Assembly (NCBI GenBank): GCA_050952225.1
Contig: JBMNKL010000002.1
Span: forward strand, 248,001 to 312,000
Source: JBMNKL01 sp050952225
Lineage (GTDB): Bacteria; Bacillota; Clostridia; Acetivibrionales; DTU013
Direction of reading: 5' to 3'
Length of the DNA stretch: 64,000 bases
Shown: in pieces, positions 7,770 through 17,240 of the stretch
Layout: each line of letters begins with the position of its first letter
Numbering within the stretch: position 1 is the first letter of the stretch
Notes under the pieces: model-generated
Told to the model about the DNA's origin: nothing
Databases searched by the model: none
What the model saw: only the letters and a program-made list of their open reading frames with translations
Translations under genes and position numbers: made by a program

Positions 7770-9475
7770 AGCCTGTATACATTAACGTCGTCAACTATAT
7801 CAAGGTTTTGTGGATAACGGTATTCCCGAGCATAAGCCTGGCCGTCCAGTTTTCCCAGTGCCTTTAGTATACGCCCAGTTTCTTCTTACCAGAGGAATGA
7901 AGGGAAGAAGCGCAGCTTCAATTCATCTTATTCCTCGTCTCCCCGTATAGCATGCGGTCTCGGATACTAGTGAACACATTTCTTGCCTCGGAAATCTGTA
8001 ACATAGCAAGGTTCTTAACTTTCTATCTTCACCACTTTACTGAAAGAACGCAGGTGCAAATTAACCGGCTTATTGCCCTATTCGTATACCTCTGTTACAA
8101 TGGGATTTCTACCCCTGCATGCTATGCCGATCTTTCACCGCCTATGTATAACTGACCGTATCATGATTGAATCCTCCAACCGCTACAGACGTTAACAGCT
8201 CCCATATGAGCGGATCTTAGCATTATCCTCCCAAATTAGTGCAACCCTTTTCAATATGGTTCCTGCTACTCCAACATTTACCTTCATTCTTGCAATTATC
8301 CACGTTCCGTATCCATCGTGCAGATTCCTTTACTCATTCCCAAAGCACCTATGGGTTCTACCGGCTCCCTATCCTTGAACTTACACCGTCCATATTCTTC
8401 CGGATGTACTTTTCCAACCCGTTCTATTTGACTATCTCACCTTTTAACCTCCGCCACAATGCAGTATTCAAATGCCTGGAACTTATCCAGCAGTTACTAA
8501 AGTGCCCAGCTTCAGTCATCGCAAAATAGGCCACACTCTTCCTTCTCCCACATTTCGCTACACGGGCAGATGCTATGCGATACCTTTGCAAAGTATCTTA
8601 TCCTGTATGACATTTCGATCCAGCGTCCTTCACCCAGTCCGGACCATTTCATTCATTTATTCCGCTATGGCCGATCCCTAAGATTTAATGAGACTTTGTC
8701 TCCGGCTAAACCATCTTCTCAAAACCGGTCATTGTACTCCTTCACGGAAGGATTGTTTCTAACATCTCTTATTATCAGCCCACATTAGATCTTTCTATAA
8801 CCTGCGGTGAGCCTTCCAGGCTTTTCGCCTGTATCTAACCATGAATCACGCTTACTTCCAAATAATCACTAGCCACTTCTTATTTCCTCCGGATATTCGG
8901 TACGTTCAAATGACCGTTACCAGCCAGTTTCATGCTTCTCCTGCTTTTCTCCACTGCCTACAACATTCCACCCCTGATGACGGAATTACATAGCTCTTAC
9001 CGCGACACTGCATGCACGTCCTTACTACATTTACGGTCATGCTACGATCTTTTCCCCAAATTCGAGGATTATTGCAGATCGTACAGTCGATGACTCTCTA
9101 CAAACTATGCTCAAAGACATTTTTCTACGACATGTAAAGATGCCTTAACCCTTTCATGGTGTCTTGATGACTTTGTCTCTGCCTTATCCTAGGGCGCCTG
9201 TTTTTCAAGCTGCTTATCCGCTCCTCCAGCCATTTATCAGCTCCTTGTACTTCACAGCGTATCTTAACTATATTTTCCCATGTGAAGTGAACCTGTGACG
9301 TTACTATTTTGCTCCTGTGCTCTAACCTGCTAACTCAGGAACTATTTGGGAAGAGGGTTTTACTTTCTTCCCATAATTATTGTTATCCACGAACTTTACT
9401 CTAAGTTACGGGCAGACCGGTGAAGCATCAATCCAACTTTAGCGGCAATCCCCGGAGGTTTCTCGCTAAATTTCT
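7770..9475 (-). ncRNA. Candidate giant structured noncoding RNA (about 1.6-1.7 kb)
   Basis: No convincing gene occurs on either strand between rplU and the dehydrogenase gene. The longest frames are under 100 codons and lack ribosome sites. On the minus strand the sequence is purine-rich and full of perfect short hairpins whose loops are A-rich or GAAA-like. Examples (arms): 9438-9444/9464-9470; 9348-9354/9366-9372; 9249-9256/9281-9288 (8 bp); 9043-9049/9077-9083 with a nested hairpin at 9054-9067; 8817-8821/8827-8831 with loop GAAAA, enclosed by 8785-8790/8833-8838; 8738-8752; 8690-8702; 8579-8597; 8476-8490; 8102-8115 with loop AGAA; 7892-7936. This density is typical of large ornate bacterial RNAs (GOLLD, ROOL, OLE). 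I see no match to those, to rRNA, or to a group II intron domain V. No clear own promoter is seen; it may be made by readthrough from the dehydrogenase operon. Boundaries are approximate. Confidence 0.6.
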
Positions 9476-9487
9476 GACGCAGCCGGG

Positions 9488-10531
9488 CTAAAATTTCACC
9501 ATAACTTTCACGCGGCTGTCATTACGTTCAGTCACCGCATTGAACGCCTCAATAACATCCTCAAATGAGAACCTGTCCGTAATCATTGGTTTCAAGTCAA
9601 TATGGCGGTTTGATACAAGGTCAAGAACTTTTCTTGCTACGTTGGCAGTAGTCGCTGCGCCGATCAATGTGCAATTTTTTGCAATAAGCCGGTTCAGGTC
9701 AAAAGAAGGGATCTGACCTTCGTAAAAGCCCGGCAGAACAAGTATGCCGCTTGCGCTTAGCAAGTCCAGCTCTTCATTTACGAGTTCACCTGCTCCGGTA
9801 GTGTCCATAATTATGTCCATACCTCTTCCGTCTGTCTCGCGCATTACTATATCCCGTAAATTCTCCCTTGTCATGTTTATTACCACATCGGCACCCATTC
9901 TTCTGCCTATTTCCAGCTTTTTATCCTTTCGTCCTGCAAGCAGCGTCCTGCCTACTCCCATACCTTTTGCCGCTGCCATTCCTCCAAGCCCGATAGGGCC
10001 TGTCCCTATAACCAGCAGGTTCTTTCCAGGTCCCACGGCAGCACGCAGCAGACCGCACAACCCAATGCTTGAAGGTTCCACGAGTGCGGCTTCTTCAAGG
10101 TCTACATTATCAGGTAATTTATGCACCAGCCGTTCAGTAAGGAGCATGTATTCGGCAAGTGAACCCGGCCAGCAATCCCCTATCGTGCCGATTGCGCGGC
10201 TTTCTCCGCAGCGTTGGTATTCACCCGACAGGCAATACTCACAAACACCGCATGAAATTGCCGTTTCACTGATAATACGATCTCCTTTTTTTATATACTT
10301 TGTATTTGGGCCTGTTTCTTCGACAACTCCCGACCATTCATGGCCCAGTCTTACCGGATAAATAGGCTCAAGGCCCTCGCCCAGATGCAGTTCTCCTTTC
10401 ATAATACTGACATCCGTTGCACATATTCCGCTATAAGCCACCCGTGCCAGTACTTCACCAGGCCCTGGTTTCGGAATATCGGTTTCAATTATTCTAAGTT
10501 CGCCGGGAGCATATGCAACCAATGCTTTCAT
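9488..10531 (-). CDS. Zinc-dependent medium-chain dehydrogenase (sorbitol/threonine dehydrogenase-like)
   Basis: A 347-residue MDR-superfamily enzyme. The N-terminal catalytic domain shows the catalytic zinc ligands in SGICATD and LGHEWSG and the four structural-zinc cysteines in CGVCEYCLSGEYQRC. The Rossmann domain follows, with GTGPIGLGG. It should oxidise an alcohol or polyol using NAD(P). The ATG at 10531 has GAGG eight bases upstream and is preferred to a TTG six codons earlier. As the last gene of the sugar ABC operon it probably oxidises the imported compound; the substrate is not known. Confidence 0.9.
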   Translation of the reverse strand: MKALVAYAPGELRIIETDIPKPGPGEVLARVAYSGICATDVSIMKGELHLGEGLEPIYPVRLGHEWSGVVEETGPNTKYIKKGDRIISETAISCGVCEYCLSGEYQRCGESRAIGTIGDCWPGSLAEYMLLTERLVHKLPDNVDLEEAALVEPSSIGLCGLLRAAVGPGKNLLVIGTGPIGLGGMAAAKGMGVGRTLLAGRKDKKLEIGRRMGADVVINMTRENLRDIVMRETDGRGMDIIMDTTGAGELVNEELDLLSASGILVLPGFYEGQIPSFDLNRLIAKNCTLIGAATTANVARKVLDLVSNRHIDLKPMITDRFSFEDVIEAFNAVTERNDSRVKVMVKF

Positions 10532-10639
10532 AATCACTACCTCGTACAATTATTTTAGTAAGGTTTTATCAGGTAATATTCCAGCTATAAACCTTTACGG
10601 TATCGACCCCAAACTCACTGGAATGATCATTCCATGTTT

Positions 10640-11626
10640 TTATGCAGGTATCTTGCGCCGCTGCTTGTAAATATCGAAAAGCACCGCACCCGCCATTAAT
10701 GCACCCTGTACTGCCACACGCATCGTTGTGGGCACTCCAAGGAAAATAATCGCATTTTCCGCAACAAAAACCAGAGTGATACCAATGAGTATACCTAATG
10801 GCGAGCCTTTACCGCCTGCCAGGCTGACACCTCCTACAACACATCCGGCAATGGCACGGAATTCCCATCCGTCACCCGTCTCCGGAAGGCCCAGCCCTAC
10901 GTCGAGGGTCAACAGTATCCCTGCGATGGCTGAAAGCAATGCCGAAAGGAGGTAAGCCACTATCCTCTTCCTGGTAACATTTATACCCGCAAGGGTAGCA
11001 ACCTCGCGATTATCACCGGTCGCAAGCAAATGTCTTCCCCATACGGTTTTTTTGATGACAAGTGTCGCGATTGCAAAAATCACAATCATAATCCAAAAAT
11101 AAAGAGGCATTCCCAGGTATCTTCTGTCAAATATCTGAACAAGCGTAAAATTCTCCAGGGTATTGAGTGAAAACTGATACCCCTTGATAAATAAATACCG
11201 CGCGCCGCCGACCATGTACAAGGTGCCCATCGTGACCACGAAATCCGGCACCTCGAAGTGTACTACCAATATGCCGTTTACAAGTCCTACAACCAATGCA
11301 GCCGCAACTGCCGCTATAATCGCAGCGGTGGCGCCCCAGCCGGCATCAACAACCAATACCGACATGATGATTCCCGCAAAACCTGCAACACGTCCCGTGG
11401 AAATATCAACATTTCCGGTCATAAGGGGAAAACTCGCACCAAGCGCTGTAATGGCTATAAACGGTATCTGTGTAAACATGGCGGAAAAATTCGCCATAGT
11501 AAGAAAGTCCGGGCGGATTAGCGTAGTAATCGCGATTATTATAATCAGTGGAATTAATACTCCAAATTCATCACTTCTTGTCACTTTCCGCAAAGCGCCG
11601 CCGTACGTGGCATTAGCTGTTTTCAT
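10640..11626 (-). CDS. Sugar ABC transporter permease (RbsC type), second copy
   Basis: A 328-residue membrane protein of the branched-chain/ribose permease superfamily. It shows GNVDISTGRVAGFAGIIMS near the N-terminus and GCVVGGVSLAGGKGSPLGIL near the C-terminus, both hallmarks of RbsC proteins. GGGAG lies nine bases before ATG. It follows the first permease by three bases, so the two probably form a heterodimeric channel for the same substrate. Confidence 0.93.
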   Translation of the reverse strand: MKTANATYGGALRKVTRSDEFGVLIPLIIIIAITTLIRPDFLTMANFSAMFTQIPFIAITALGASFPLMTGNVDISTGRVAGFAGIIMSVLVVDAGWGATAAIIAAVAAALVVGLVNGILVVHFEVPDFVVTMGTLYMVGGARYLFIKGYQFSLNTLENFTLVQIFDRRYLGMPLYFWIMIVIFAIATLVIKKTVWGRHLLATGDNREVATLAGINVTRKRIVAYLLSALLSAIAGILLTLDVGLGLPETGDGWEFRAIAGCVVGGVSLAGGKGSPLGILIGITLVFVAENAIIFLGVPTTMRVAVQGALMAGAVLFDIYKQRRKIPA

Positions 11627-11629
11627 CAA

Positions 11630-12658
11630 TCAAACGCTCCCTTCAAGGCTGTTTTGGTTTAACTCCAGCCGCTTCCGTTGAATGTCCAGCAATACTGCAA
11701 TAAGAAGTATAAATCCTATCAGAACAAGTTGAAGGTTTGTATCAATGCTGAGAATACGGAGGCAATACCATAGAGTGTGAAAAAGCAGAACACCAAGCCC
11801 GACTCCTAATATCGAACCACTACCGCCGCCCAGACTGATTCCGCCTATGGCACAGCTTATTATAGCGCGAAATTCTCTCCCCACGCCATATGCCGATGAT
11901 GCGGTAGCGTTGTGTAAAACATCAAACAAACCGCCTGTGGCTGCAAGCATTCCGGCAAGAATAAACGCAATCCACTTGATTTTTTTAACGTTTATCCCCG
12001 CCATAAGCGAAGCCTCCTTGTTTCCCCCCACTGAACGGAGCTTGTATCCCAACGGCGTTCTTCTAATGATAATATCAAGTATTACTATCAGTCCGACAAA
12101 AATGAAGAACAGCCACGAAAGCCCCAGCGGTTTGGCACGTGTAAAGGCCGAAGTACCAAGTTTTATGGGTATTGGATATCCCTGGCTGATTGTAACTGCA
12201 AGCCCCTGGCAAATGAATTGTGTGGCAAGCGTGGTGATCCATGCGCTTAATCCCAGGTTGCAAACCAGGAAACTATTAACCGCACCAATAATCGCGCCTG
12301 AAAGAAGACATATCAGTATGCACGGCACCAGCCCAAGTCCCCACTCGGAGGCTGCCACTCCACACATAATACCTGCAAGGCATCCGTTCATTCCAACCGA
12401 AAGGTCAATTTCGCCGGACATGATAACAATTGCTTCTCCTAAAGCTGCAGCACCAATAAAGATTGAACCGGTTAAAATGGAAGAAATATACCTCCATGTT
12501 AAAAAGTTTTTATTGATAAGAGACGTTACAATACTAAGAATAAGTATCAGTACGACTACGCCGAGTTCAGATGTCATAAGCAAACCGGCCCTGAGTTTTG
12601 TTCGAACACTTTTCTTGCTTTTTGATTTCAAGCCATTCGTTATCATGTTTGTACTCAC
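11630..12658 (-). CDS. Sugar ABC transporter permease (RbsC type), first copy
   Basis: A 342-residue RbsC-type permease (GEIDLSVGMNGCLAGIM, then SCAIGGISLGGGSGSILGVG). The start is GTG at 12658 after AAAGGGG; ATG at 12646 is an alternative. It lies 18 bases after the ATPase gene. Two different permeases with one double-domain ATPase is the arrangement found for several pentose, autoinducer and polyol importers. Confidence 0.93.
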   Translation of the reverse strand: MSTNMITNGLKSKSKKSVRTKLRAGLLMTSELGVVVLILILSIVTSLINKNFLTWRYISSILTGSIFIGAAALGEAIVIMSGEIDLSVGMNGCLAGIMCGVAASEWGLGLVPCILICLLSGAIIGAVNSFLVCNLGLSAWITTLATQFICQGLAVTISQGYPIPIKLGTSAFTRAKPLGLSWLFFIFVGLIVILDIIIRRTPLGYKLRSVGGNKEASLMAGINVKKIKWIAFILAGMLAATGGLFDVLHNATASSAYGVGREFRAIISCAIGGISLGGGSGSILGVGLGVLLFHTLWYCLRILSIDTNLQLVLIGFILLIAVLLDIQRKRLELNQNSLEGSV

Positions 12659-12676
12659 AATTCAAATTCCCCTTTC

Positions 12677-14248
12677 TCAACCTGCTACCGATTTGAAAGT
12701 GGTGACCGCCATTTCCATAATCTTGGCGTCGGTAGCTTCTTCGCCCGAAAGCTCACCAACAACCCGCCCTTCAGCCATAACCACAATGCGGTCGCTCATG
12801 GCCATAAGTTCAGGCAATTCGGAAGATATCATTATAACTGCGGTACCATTTGAAGCCATTTCATTAATAAGTTTATAGATTTCATTTTTTGAGCCTACAT
12901 CTATACCCTTCGTGGGTTCATCCAGTATAATAAGGTCCGGATTAGTATTTAGCGTACGTGCAATAACAACTTTTTGCTGATTGCCACCCGACAGGGCACT
13001 CACCCTGGTATTAACCGAAGGTGCTTTTATCCGGAGACTGTCAAAATACTCCTTTGCCCTTTTTACAAGGAGCTTCATCAAAACAAAAGGACCTTTCCTG
13101 ATCTTCGACAGATTGGATACCGTAATGTTGTTCTTTATGTCCCAGACAAAGTTCAAACCATATATTTTGCGATTCTCGCTTACCATCCCGATACCCTTTT
13201 TTACGGCGTCCCTTGTATTCTTGATTTTAACCTGTTTTCCCTTAAGGAATATCTTTCCTGATTTTACTGGCATCATGCCATAAATGGCCGTTACCACTTC
13301 TGAACGTCCTGCGCCCACCAATCCTGCCAGCCCCAGCACTTCACCGGCACGCACGCTGAATGAGATGTCTTCCACCAGGTTTCTGTTAGCAATATACGGA
13401 TGATCAACCGTCAGCCCTTCAACCCGGAAAACCTCTTCTCCGATCGGGTTGTCCCGCTTGGGATACATGCTCGTAATTTCCCGTCCGATCATATCATGTA
13501 TTATACGTGCGGATTCATATTCATCACGCGTATATGTGCTGATATTCTTTCCATCCCTCAGGATTGTGACCCTGTCGGTCAATTCCAGTATTTCCGCGAG
13601 TTTGTGAGTCACAAAAATAATGCCGGTCCCTGATTCCTTCAACTTGCGAACCACGTTAAACAACTGCTCCACATCCGAGCTCGAAAGTGAAGACGTAGGT
13701 TCATCAAGTATGAGCACTTTTGGATCCATTGCCAGCGCTCTTGCTATCATCAGCATCTGCTGCTGCCCTATGGAAAGCTTTCGCACATCCGCATCAGGAT
13801 CAAGATTAATATGATTCCTGGAAAGCAGTTCTTCTGCCGCCTTGCGCATTTCTGAAAAACTTACGAACGGAGTCTTGTTCTTACTTTCGCCGGCAGAACC
13901 GTCTGCCTTTTTGAACGTCTCAAGCCGCAGGTCAAACATGTAAATGTTTTCGGCTACGCTGAAATTTCTCAAAACATTTATTTCCTGGGGAACATAGCCT
14001 ATGCCAAGCCTTATTGAGTCATTCGGATTCGCCGGCCTTATCTCTTTGCCCTCGAGGTATAACGTTCCCGAGTATGAACCATAAGGATAAATACCGTTCA
14101 AAATTTTCAGCAGAGTAGATTTCCCGGCACCATTTTCCCCTATTAATCCCAGTATTTCTTTTGGCTTTACATTAAGACATACATTGTCATTCGCCAATAC
14201 TCCCGGAAACCTTTTTGTTATATTTACAGCTTCCAGAATATATTCCAT
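12677..14248 (-). CDS. Sugar ABC transporter ATP-binding protein (RbsA/MglA type)
   Basis: A 523-residue double ATPase. The first nucleotide-binding domain has Walker A GENGAGKST, signature LSIGQQQM and Walker B ILDEPTSSL. The second has the degenerate Walker A GLVGAGRSEV usual in this family, with signature LSGGNQQKV and ILDEPTKGID. It energises the two permeases. Residues about 112-128 form a charged insertion (KKADGSAGESKNKTP) not common in RbsA. A gap of about 215 bases with two hairpins separates it from the binding-protein gene. Confidence 0.95.
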   Translation of the reverse strand: MEYILEAVNITKRFPGVLANDNVCLNVKPKEILGLIGENGAGKSTLLKILNGIYPYGSYSGTLYLEGKEIRPANPNDSIRLGIGYVPQEINVLRNFSVAENIYMFDLRLETFKKADGSAGESKNKTPFVSFSEMRKAAEELLSRNHINLDPDADVRKLSIGQQQMLMIARALAMDPKVLILDEPTSSLSSSDVEQLFNVVRKLKESGTGIIFVTHKLAEILELTDRVTILRDGKNISTYTRDEYESARIIHDMIGREITSMYPKRDNPIGEEVFRVEGLTVDHPYIANRNLVEDISFSVRAGEVLGLAGLVGAGRSEVVTAIYGMMPVKSGKIFLKGKQVKIKNTRDAVKKGIGMVSENRKIYGLNFVWDIKNNITVSNLSKIRKGPFVLMKLLVKRAKEYFDSLRIKAPSVNTRVSALSGGNQQKVVIARTLNTNPDLIILDEPTKGIDVGSKNEIYKLINEMASNGTAVIMISSELPELMAMSDRIVVMAEGRVVGELSGEEATDAKIMEMAVTTFKSVAG

Positions 14249-14326
14249 ATATCAATCACCCTCTAGCCATATTCAACCCTGCAATTACAACCATTCCTGC
14301 TTCACGGCGGCAACCTGGCAGGACAG

Positions 14327-14416
14327 GCTGTCAGCCATACCGCAGCCTGACAGCAGGAATCATTATTTGTTCATTATTCAAGAATTTGGGCTTGCCCGAA
14401 CTTAGCAAGCCCAAAT
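14327..14416 (-). terminator. Two intercistronic hairpins after the sugar-binding protein gene
   Basis: GCTGTCAG/CTGACAGC (14327-14334 with 14347-14354), and a 12-bp stem (14384-14395 with 14405-14416). Neither has a strong T-run, so they likely protect the binding-protein mRNA and reduce transcription into the ATPase gene. Confidence 0.6.
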
Positions 14417-14464
14417 CCGTTCATGGCCGAATTCAATATCCGTTTCTGTCCATCTTCACGAATA

Positions 14465-15565
14465 TTACTTGAAGAACGTTTTAACTTCTTCTGCAATAGC
14501 CTTGTGATATTCGATACCGTTCTCGCCTTCGCCGTCAACTGTTACAATAGGAGCTTCCAGGTCCGTCCACTGCGGCACTTCTTCACCACGGAAAACCTTA
14601 TCAAGATATTCCATGGTTAAATAAGCTTCCTGGTAAAGCGGCTGCGCTACAAGCGCTGCTACCTTGCCTTCCTCGAGATAATTCAGGTTACCCTCGGTTG
14701 CGTCCATTCCTACAATAAGGATATCTCCGTCTTTATAGCCGGCCTTGGTTGCAGCGTCCGCCCAGGTGATAGGGCTGTTCCCGGTTGTTCCGAATGCAGC
14801 TATAATATCGGGGTTGGCCTGGATTATTCCAAGATTTACTGCCGTAGCGCTGTCTACCTGAGCACCTTCAAGCTCAACAGGCAGTACCTTGATATTCTTC
14901 AGGTCATCGTTTTGAGCCTGCAGGCCTTCGAATGTAGACCTGAATGAGTCTGCAGCAGCATTCTCGGTGACATTCTTTGTGTTCTGGGTTATAGCAATTG
15001 AACCTGATTTTCCGGCAAGCTTCTCAGCCATCAGTTCGGCAACCTGTTTTCCGTAGAGCACCGGGTCACATGCCATGTTAAACTTCAAGCCTTCCGGCAG
15101 TTCCCCGTCCTGTCTCAAATCAAAATGCGGAATACCGACAACTACTCCCTGTGATGCAAGGCTTGCAACCGTTTCAAATGCACTGGAATCTCCTGCCCAG
15201 AGCAGTATCCCTTTTCCGCCTTCGGCTGCAAATGCTTCCGCAGCTGCATATACTTCTGAGTTGTCGCTGCCTTCAGTACCGATTACCTTAGCGTTTGTAT
15301 AGCCAAGTTTCTCGGCAGCCTTGAGGAATCCAAGCTGTACTATGCGATGCACAGGGTGATTCATAACACTCATGCAGATCGCTACTGGATATTCGCTTGG
15401 ATCAAAATCTCCAGCCTTGTCAGATTTGTCGTCAGTCTTCCCTGCGGTTGTTCCTCCTTCTGAAGTTTGGGTTTTAGTGTCAGCCGTGCTCCCGCCATCT
15501 TTGGCGCACGATATCATTGTAAACGCCATGATCAGAGCCAGTAAGATTGCTGCTATTCTTTTCAT
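14465..15565 (-). CDS. Sugar ABC transporter substrate-binding lipoprotein (RbsB type)
   Basis: A 366-residue periplasmic-binding-protein-like lipoprotein. The signal MKRIAAILLALIMAFTMISC ends in the lipidated cysteine. A low-complexity Thr/Gly/Asp linker follows, and then the two-lobed sugar-binding domain (YPVAICMSVMNHPVHRIVQ, VVGIPHFDL, AAFGTTGNSPITWADA). AAAGGGGG precedes the ATG. It is the first gene of the transport operon and lies behind two copies of the LacI-type operator. The ligand is probably a sugar or polyol. Confidence 0.93.
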   Translation of the reverse strand: MKRIAAILLALIMAFTMISCAKDGGSTADTKTQTSEGGTTAGKTDDKSDKAGDFDPSEYPVAICMSVMNHPVHRIVQLGFLKAAEKLGYTNAKVIGTEGSDNSEVYAAAEAFAAEGGKGILLWAGDSSAFETVASLASQGVVVGIPHFDLRQDGELPEGLKFNMACDPVLYGKQVAELMAEKLAGKSGSIAITQNTKNVTENAAADSFRSTFEGLQAQNDDLKNIKVLPVELEGAQVDSATAVNLGIIQANPDIIAAFGTTGNSPITWADAATKAGYKDGDILIVGMDATEGNLNYLEEGKVAALVAQPLYQEAYLTMEYLDKVFRGEEVPQWTDLEAPIVTVDGEGENGIEYHKAIAEEVKTFFK

Positions 15566-15606
15566 GCTAAATTGCCCCCTTTGTACTATTTTTTTTGTTA
15601 TTTCTT

Positions 15607-15624
15607 CAGTGGCTTAAGCCACTG
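15607..15624. repeat. Perfect 18-base palindrome in the leader of the binding-protein gene
   Basis: CAGTGGCTTAAGCCACTG is its own reverse complement and lies about 40 bases before the start codon. As RNA it folds into a 7-bp hairpin with loop UUAA. It could stabilise the 5' end or be a second regulator site. A further 8-bp inverted repeat lies at 15688-15705. Confidence 0.5.
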
Positions 15625-15744
15625 TTCGGCCCTGTAGTAATGTTCCAACTACATTTCACACATCAGGTTTTTCTATCTATTATGTTAACAATTCAAGAAT
15701 TGTTTTCCTATATATCTTTGTACAGAAACAGGCATGTTATCATT

Positions 15745-15762
15745 GGCGTAATCGATTACTCT
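15745..15762. promoter_or_regulatory. LacI-type operator, copy 1
   Basis: GGCGTAATCGATTACTCT contains the perfect palindrome GTAATCGATTAC. It lies in the leader or promoter region of the sugar-binding protein gene and matches the sites at 15940-15957 and 18071-18088. Confidence 0.75.
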
Positions 15763-15765
15763 AAA

Positions 15766-15939
15766 ACTAAGATAATTCCTCCCGATGTATACATATTTTA
15801 TGCCAAGAGTTTGCATTTGCAGTAAATTGTTAAACTTATGCCAGTCTTTGTAATAATAAGATAACTCATAACTGATTAGGACAAATAAATGTCAAAGAAT
15901 CTTTTTTTTTGCATATTTCAACCCTTTATTATTTATTGT
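15766..15939. promoter_or_regulatory. Control region of the sugar ABC operon
   Basis: AT-rich noncoding DNA between two operator copies. A minus-strand TTGACA (15890-15895) has a weak -10 (GTTATG, 15867-15872) at 17 bases; a TAAAAT nearer the gene is an alternative -10. The exact start site cannot be decided from sequence. Confidence 0.4.
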
Positions 15940-15957
15940 GGCGTTATCGATTACGCC
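15940..15957. promoter_or_regulatory. LacI-type operator, copy 2
   Basis: GGCGTTATCGATTACGCC, a near-perfect 18-base palindrome and the best copy of the site. Its centre is about 195 bp from copy 1, which would allow repression by DNA looping. Confidence 0.8.
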
Positions 15958-16030
15958 ATCGTGACAACTAAAAATGTGCTTACTTGCAAAATTATTATAC
16001 ACCAATAAAATCCGAATGTAAATAGTTAAT

Positions 16031-16059
16031 AAAAAAGTTGTTTACGTAAAGTAAACAAC
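16031..16059 (-). terminator. Intrinsic terminator after the LacI-type regulator gene
   Basis: 9-bp stem GTTGTTTAC/GTAAACAAC followed by TTTTTT on the minus strand, immediately after the regulator stop codon. Confidence 0.85.
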
Positions 16060-16069
16060 CTGGCAATTA

Positions 16070-17104
16070 TCACAAAAACAATTCTACGTTGCTTCTCATA
16101 ATGACTTGCGGCTTGACCCTTATGGTATCTTCTGTTTTCAGGCCTTCAGCAATTGTCTGGTAAAGGTACCGGAGTCCCATTCTCCCCTGTGAATACTGAT
16201 CCTGGAATATTGAAGCAATCACTGTGCCTTCATTTAACAAGTCAACAAGTTCAGGATATATGTCTGACGTGACAAGGCATATTTTCCCGCCTAATCCGTG
16301 TTCTTTTATGCTTTGAATCACACCGGCCGAATTATATGAATTTACATAAATTGCTCCAAGGTCTTTATGTTCTTCAATAACCCGGTTAGTCTCCGTATAA
16401 GCCCTTTGGGGGTTATCGTAGTTGTAGTATACTGTCGCCAGTGCCAGCGGCGTGTACCGGAGTTGTTCAAAAAACCCGTCTACAATTTCCGTATGAATGC
16501 CCCGTTCGGCATAACCGGAAGCTATGGCCACCGTCTTATTTCTGTCCATGCACCACCACAGCAATTCAGCCGCTATCCGCCCGGCAACCCTTCCGTTATA
16601 TTGGATACAGAATTTCCGCAGGCTTCTGTCTACATCATTAACAGCCGCAGCTACGCAAACTTTTCTCTCTTTCAGAAGCTTCAGCTTGTCGGTATGTTTT
16701 GCGCAAAGTAACGCGCCGTCATAACCTCCATAAGCTATTTTCTCAATCGTGCTTTCCAGGAATGCTTCGCCCTTCGGAGAACTGGAATCACCCTCGTCGT
16801 ACGAAAAGTAATCCACCTTGATATTATAGTCCCTAAGCTCTTCATGCGCATCACGGGTGCCCTGTATAAAGCTGCCGTGAAACCCGGGAAAGCTGGTAAA
16901 CGCAACTACCGCCATTCTGATTTGTCTGCGTGCCAGACTCTTGGCCAGGGTATTAGCCTTATAACCCATTTCCTGGGCGGTTTTTAACACTATCCTGCTG
17001 GTTTCGGCACTGACTTTCGGCTTGTTATTAAGCGCTCTGTATACAGTGGTGGTTGAAATATTAAGTTTTTTCGCAATATCATAGATTGTAACGCGCTTAT
17101 CCAT
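16070..17104 (-). CDS. LacI-family transcriptional regulator of the sugar ABC locus
   Basis: A 344-residue repressor. The N-terminal helix-turn-helix and hinge read TIYDIAKKLNISTTTVYRAL and NTLAKSLARR, typical of the LacI family. The remainder is a sugar-sensing periplasmic-binding-like domain. GGAG precedes ATG. It is downstream of the UlaG-like gene and upstream of the transport operon, and a family-type palindrome occurs three times around these genes, so it very probably represses them until its inducer is present. The inducer is unknown. Confidence 0.93.
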   Translation of the reverse strand: MDKRVTIYDIAKKLNISTTTVYRALNNKPKVSAETSRIVLKTAQEMGYKANTLAKSLARRQIRMAVVAFTSFPGFHGSFIQGTRDAHEELRDYNIKVDYFSYDEGDSSSPKGEAFLESTIEKIAYGGYDGALLCAKHTDKLKLLKERKVCVAAAVNDVDRSLRKFCIQYNGRVAGRIAAELLWWCMDRNKTVAIASGYAERGIHTEIVDGFFEQLRYTPLALATVYYNYDNPQRAYTETNRVIEEHKDLGAIYVNSYNSAGVIQSIKEHGLGGKICLVTSDIYPELVDLLNEGTVIASIFQDQYSQGRMGLRYLYQTIAEGLKTEDTIRVKPQVIMRSNVELFL

Positions 17105-17240
17105 GGCACTACTCCATAACCACCCGGAAGCTTCGGTCTTTCAAATCCGGCAGCCATCGCAGACAATCCCTCGGCTGTTTCATCCATCTTCAATGCCGGC
17201 TGTCATACCGGGATATATTTGCTTATTTTTATCGTGAGAT

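Noticed and set aside
8239..8529. 96-codon plus-strand frame inside the noncoding block
   Set aside because: No ribosome site, odd composition, and it is complementary to the hairpin-rich strand.
7770..9475. Noncoding block read as a degenerate protein gene or an rRNA fragment
   Set aside because: Short protein-like runs can be read on the minus strand, for example one with CMQCRGKSYVIP, but they lie in different frames with many stops and no shared family. Conserved 16S/23S motifs and a group II intron domain V are absent. The perfect hairpins fit structured RNA better.
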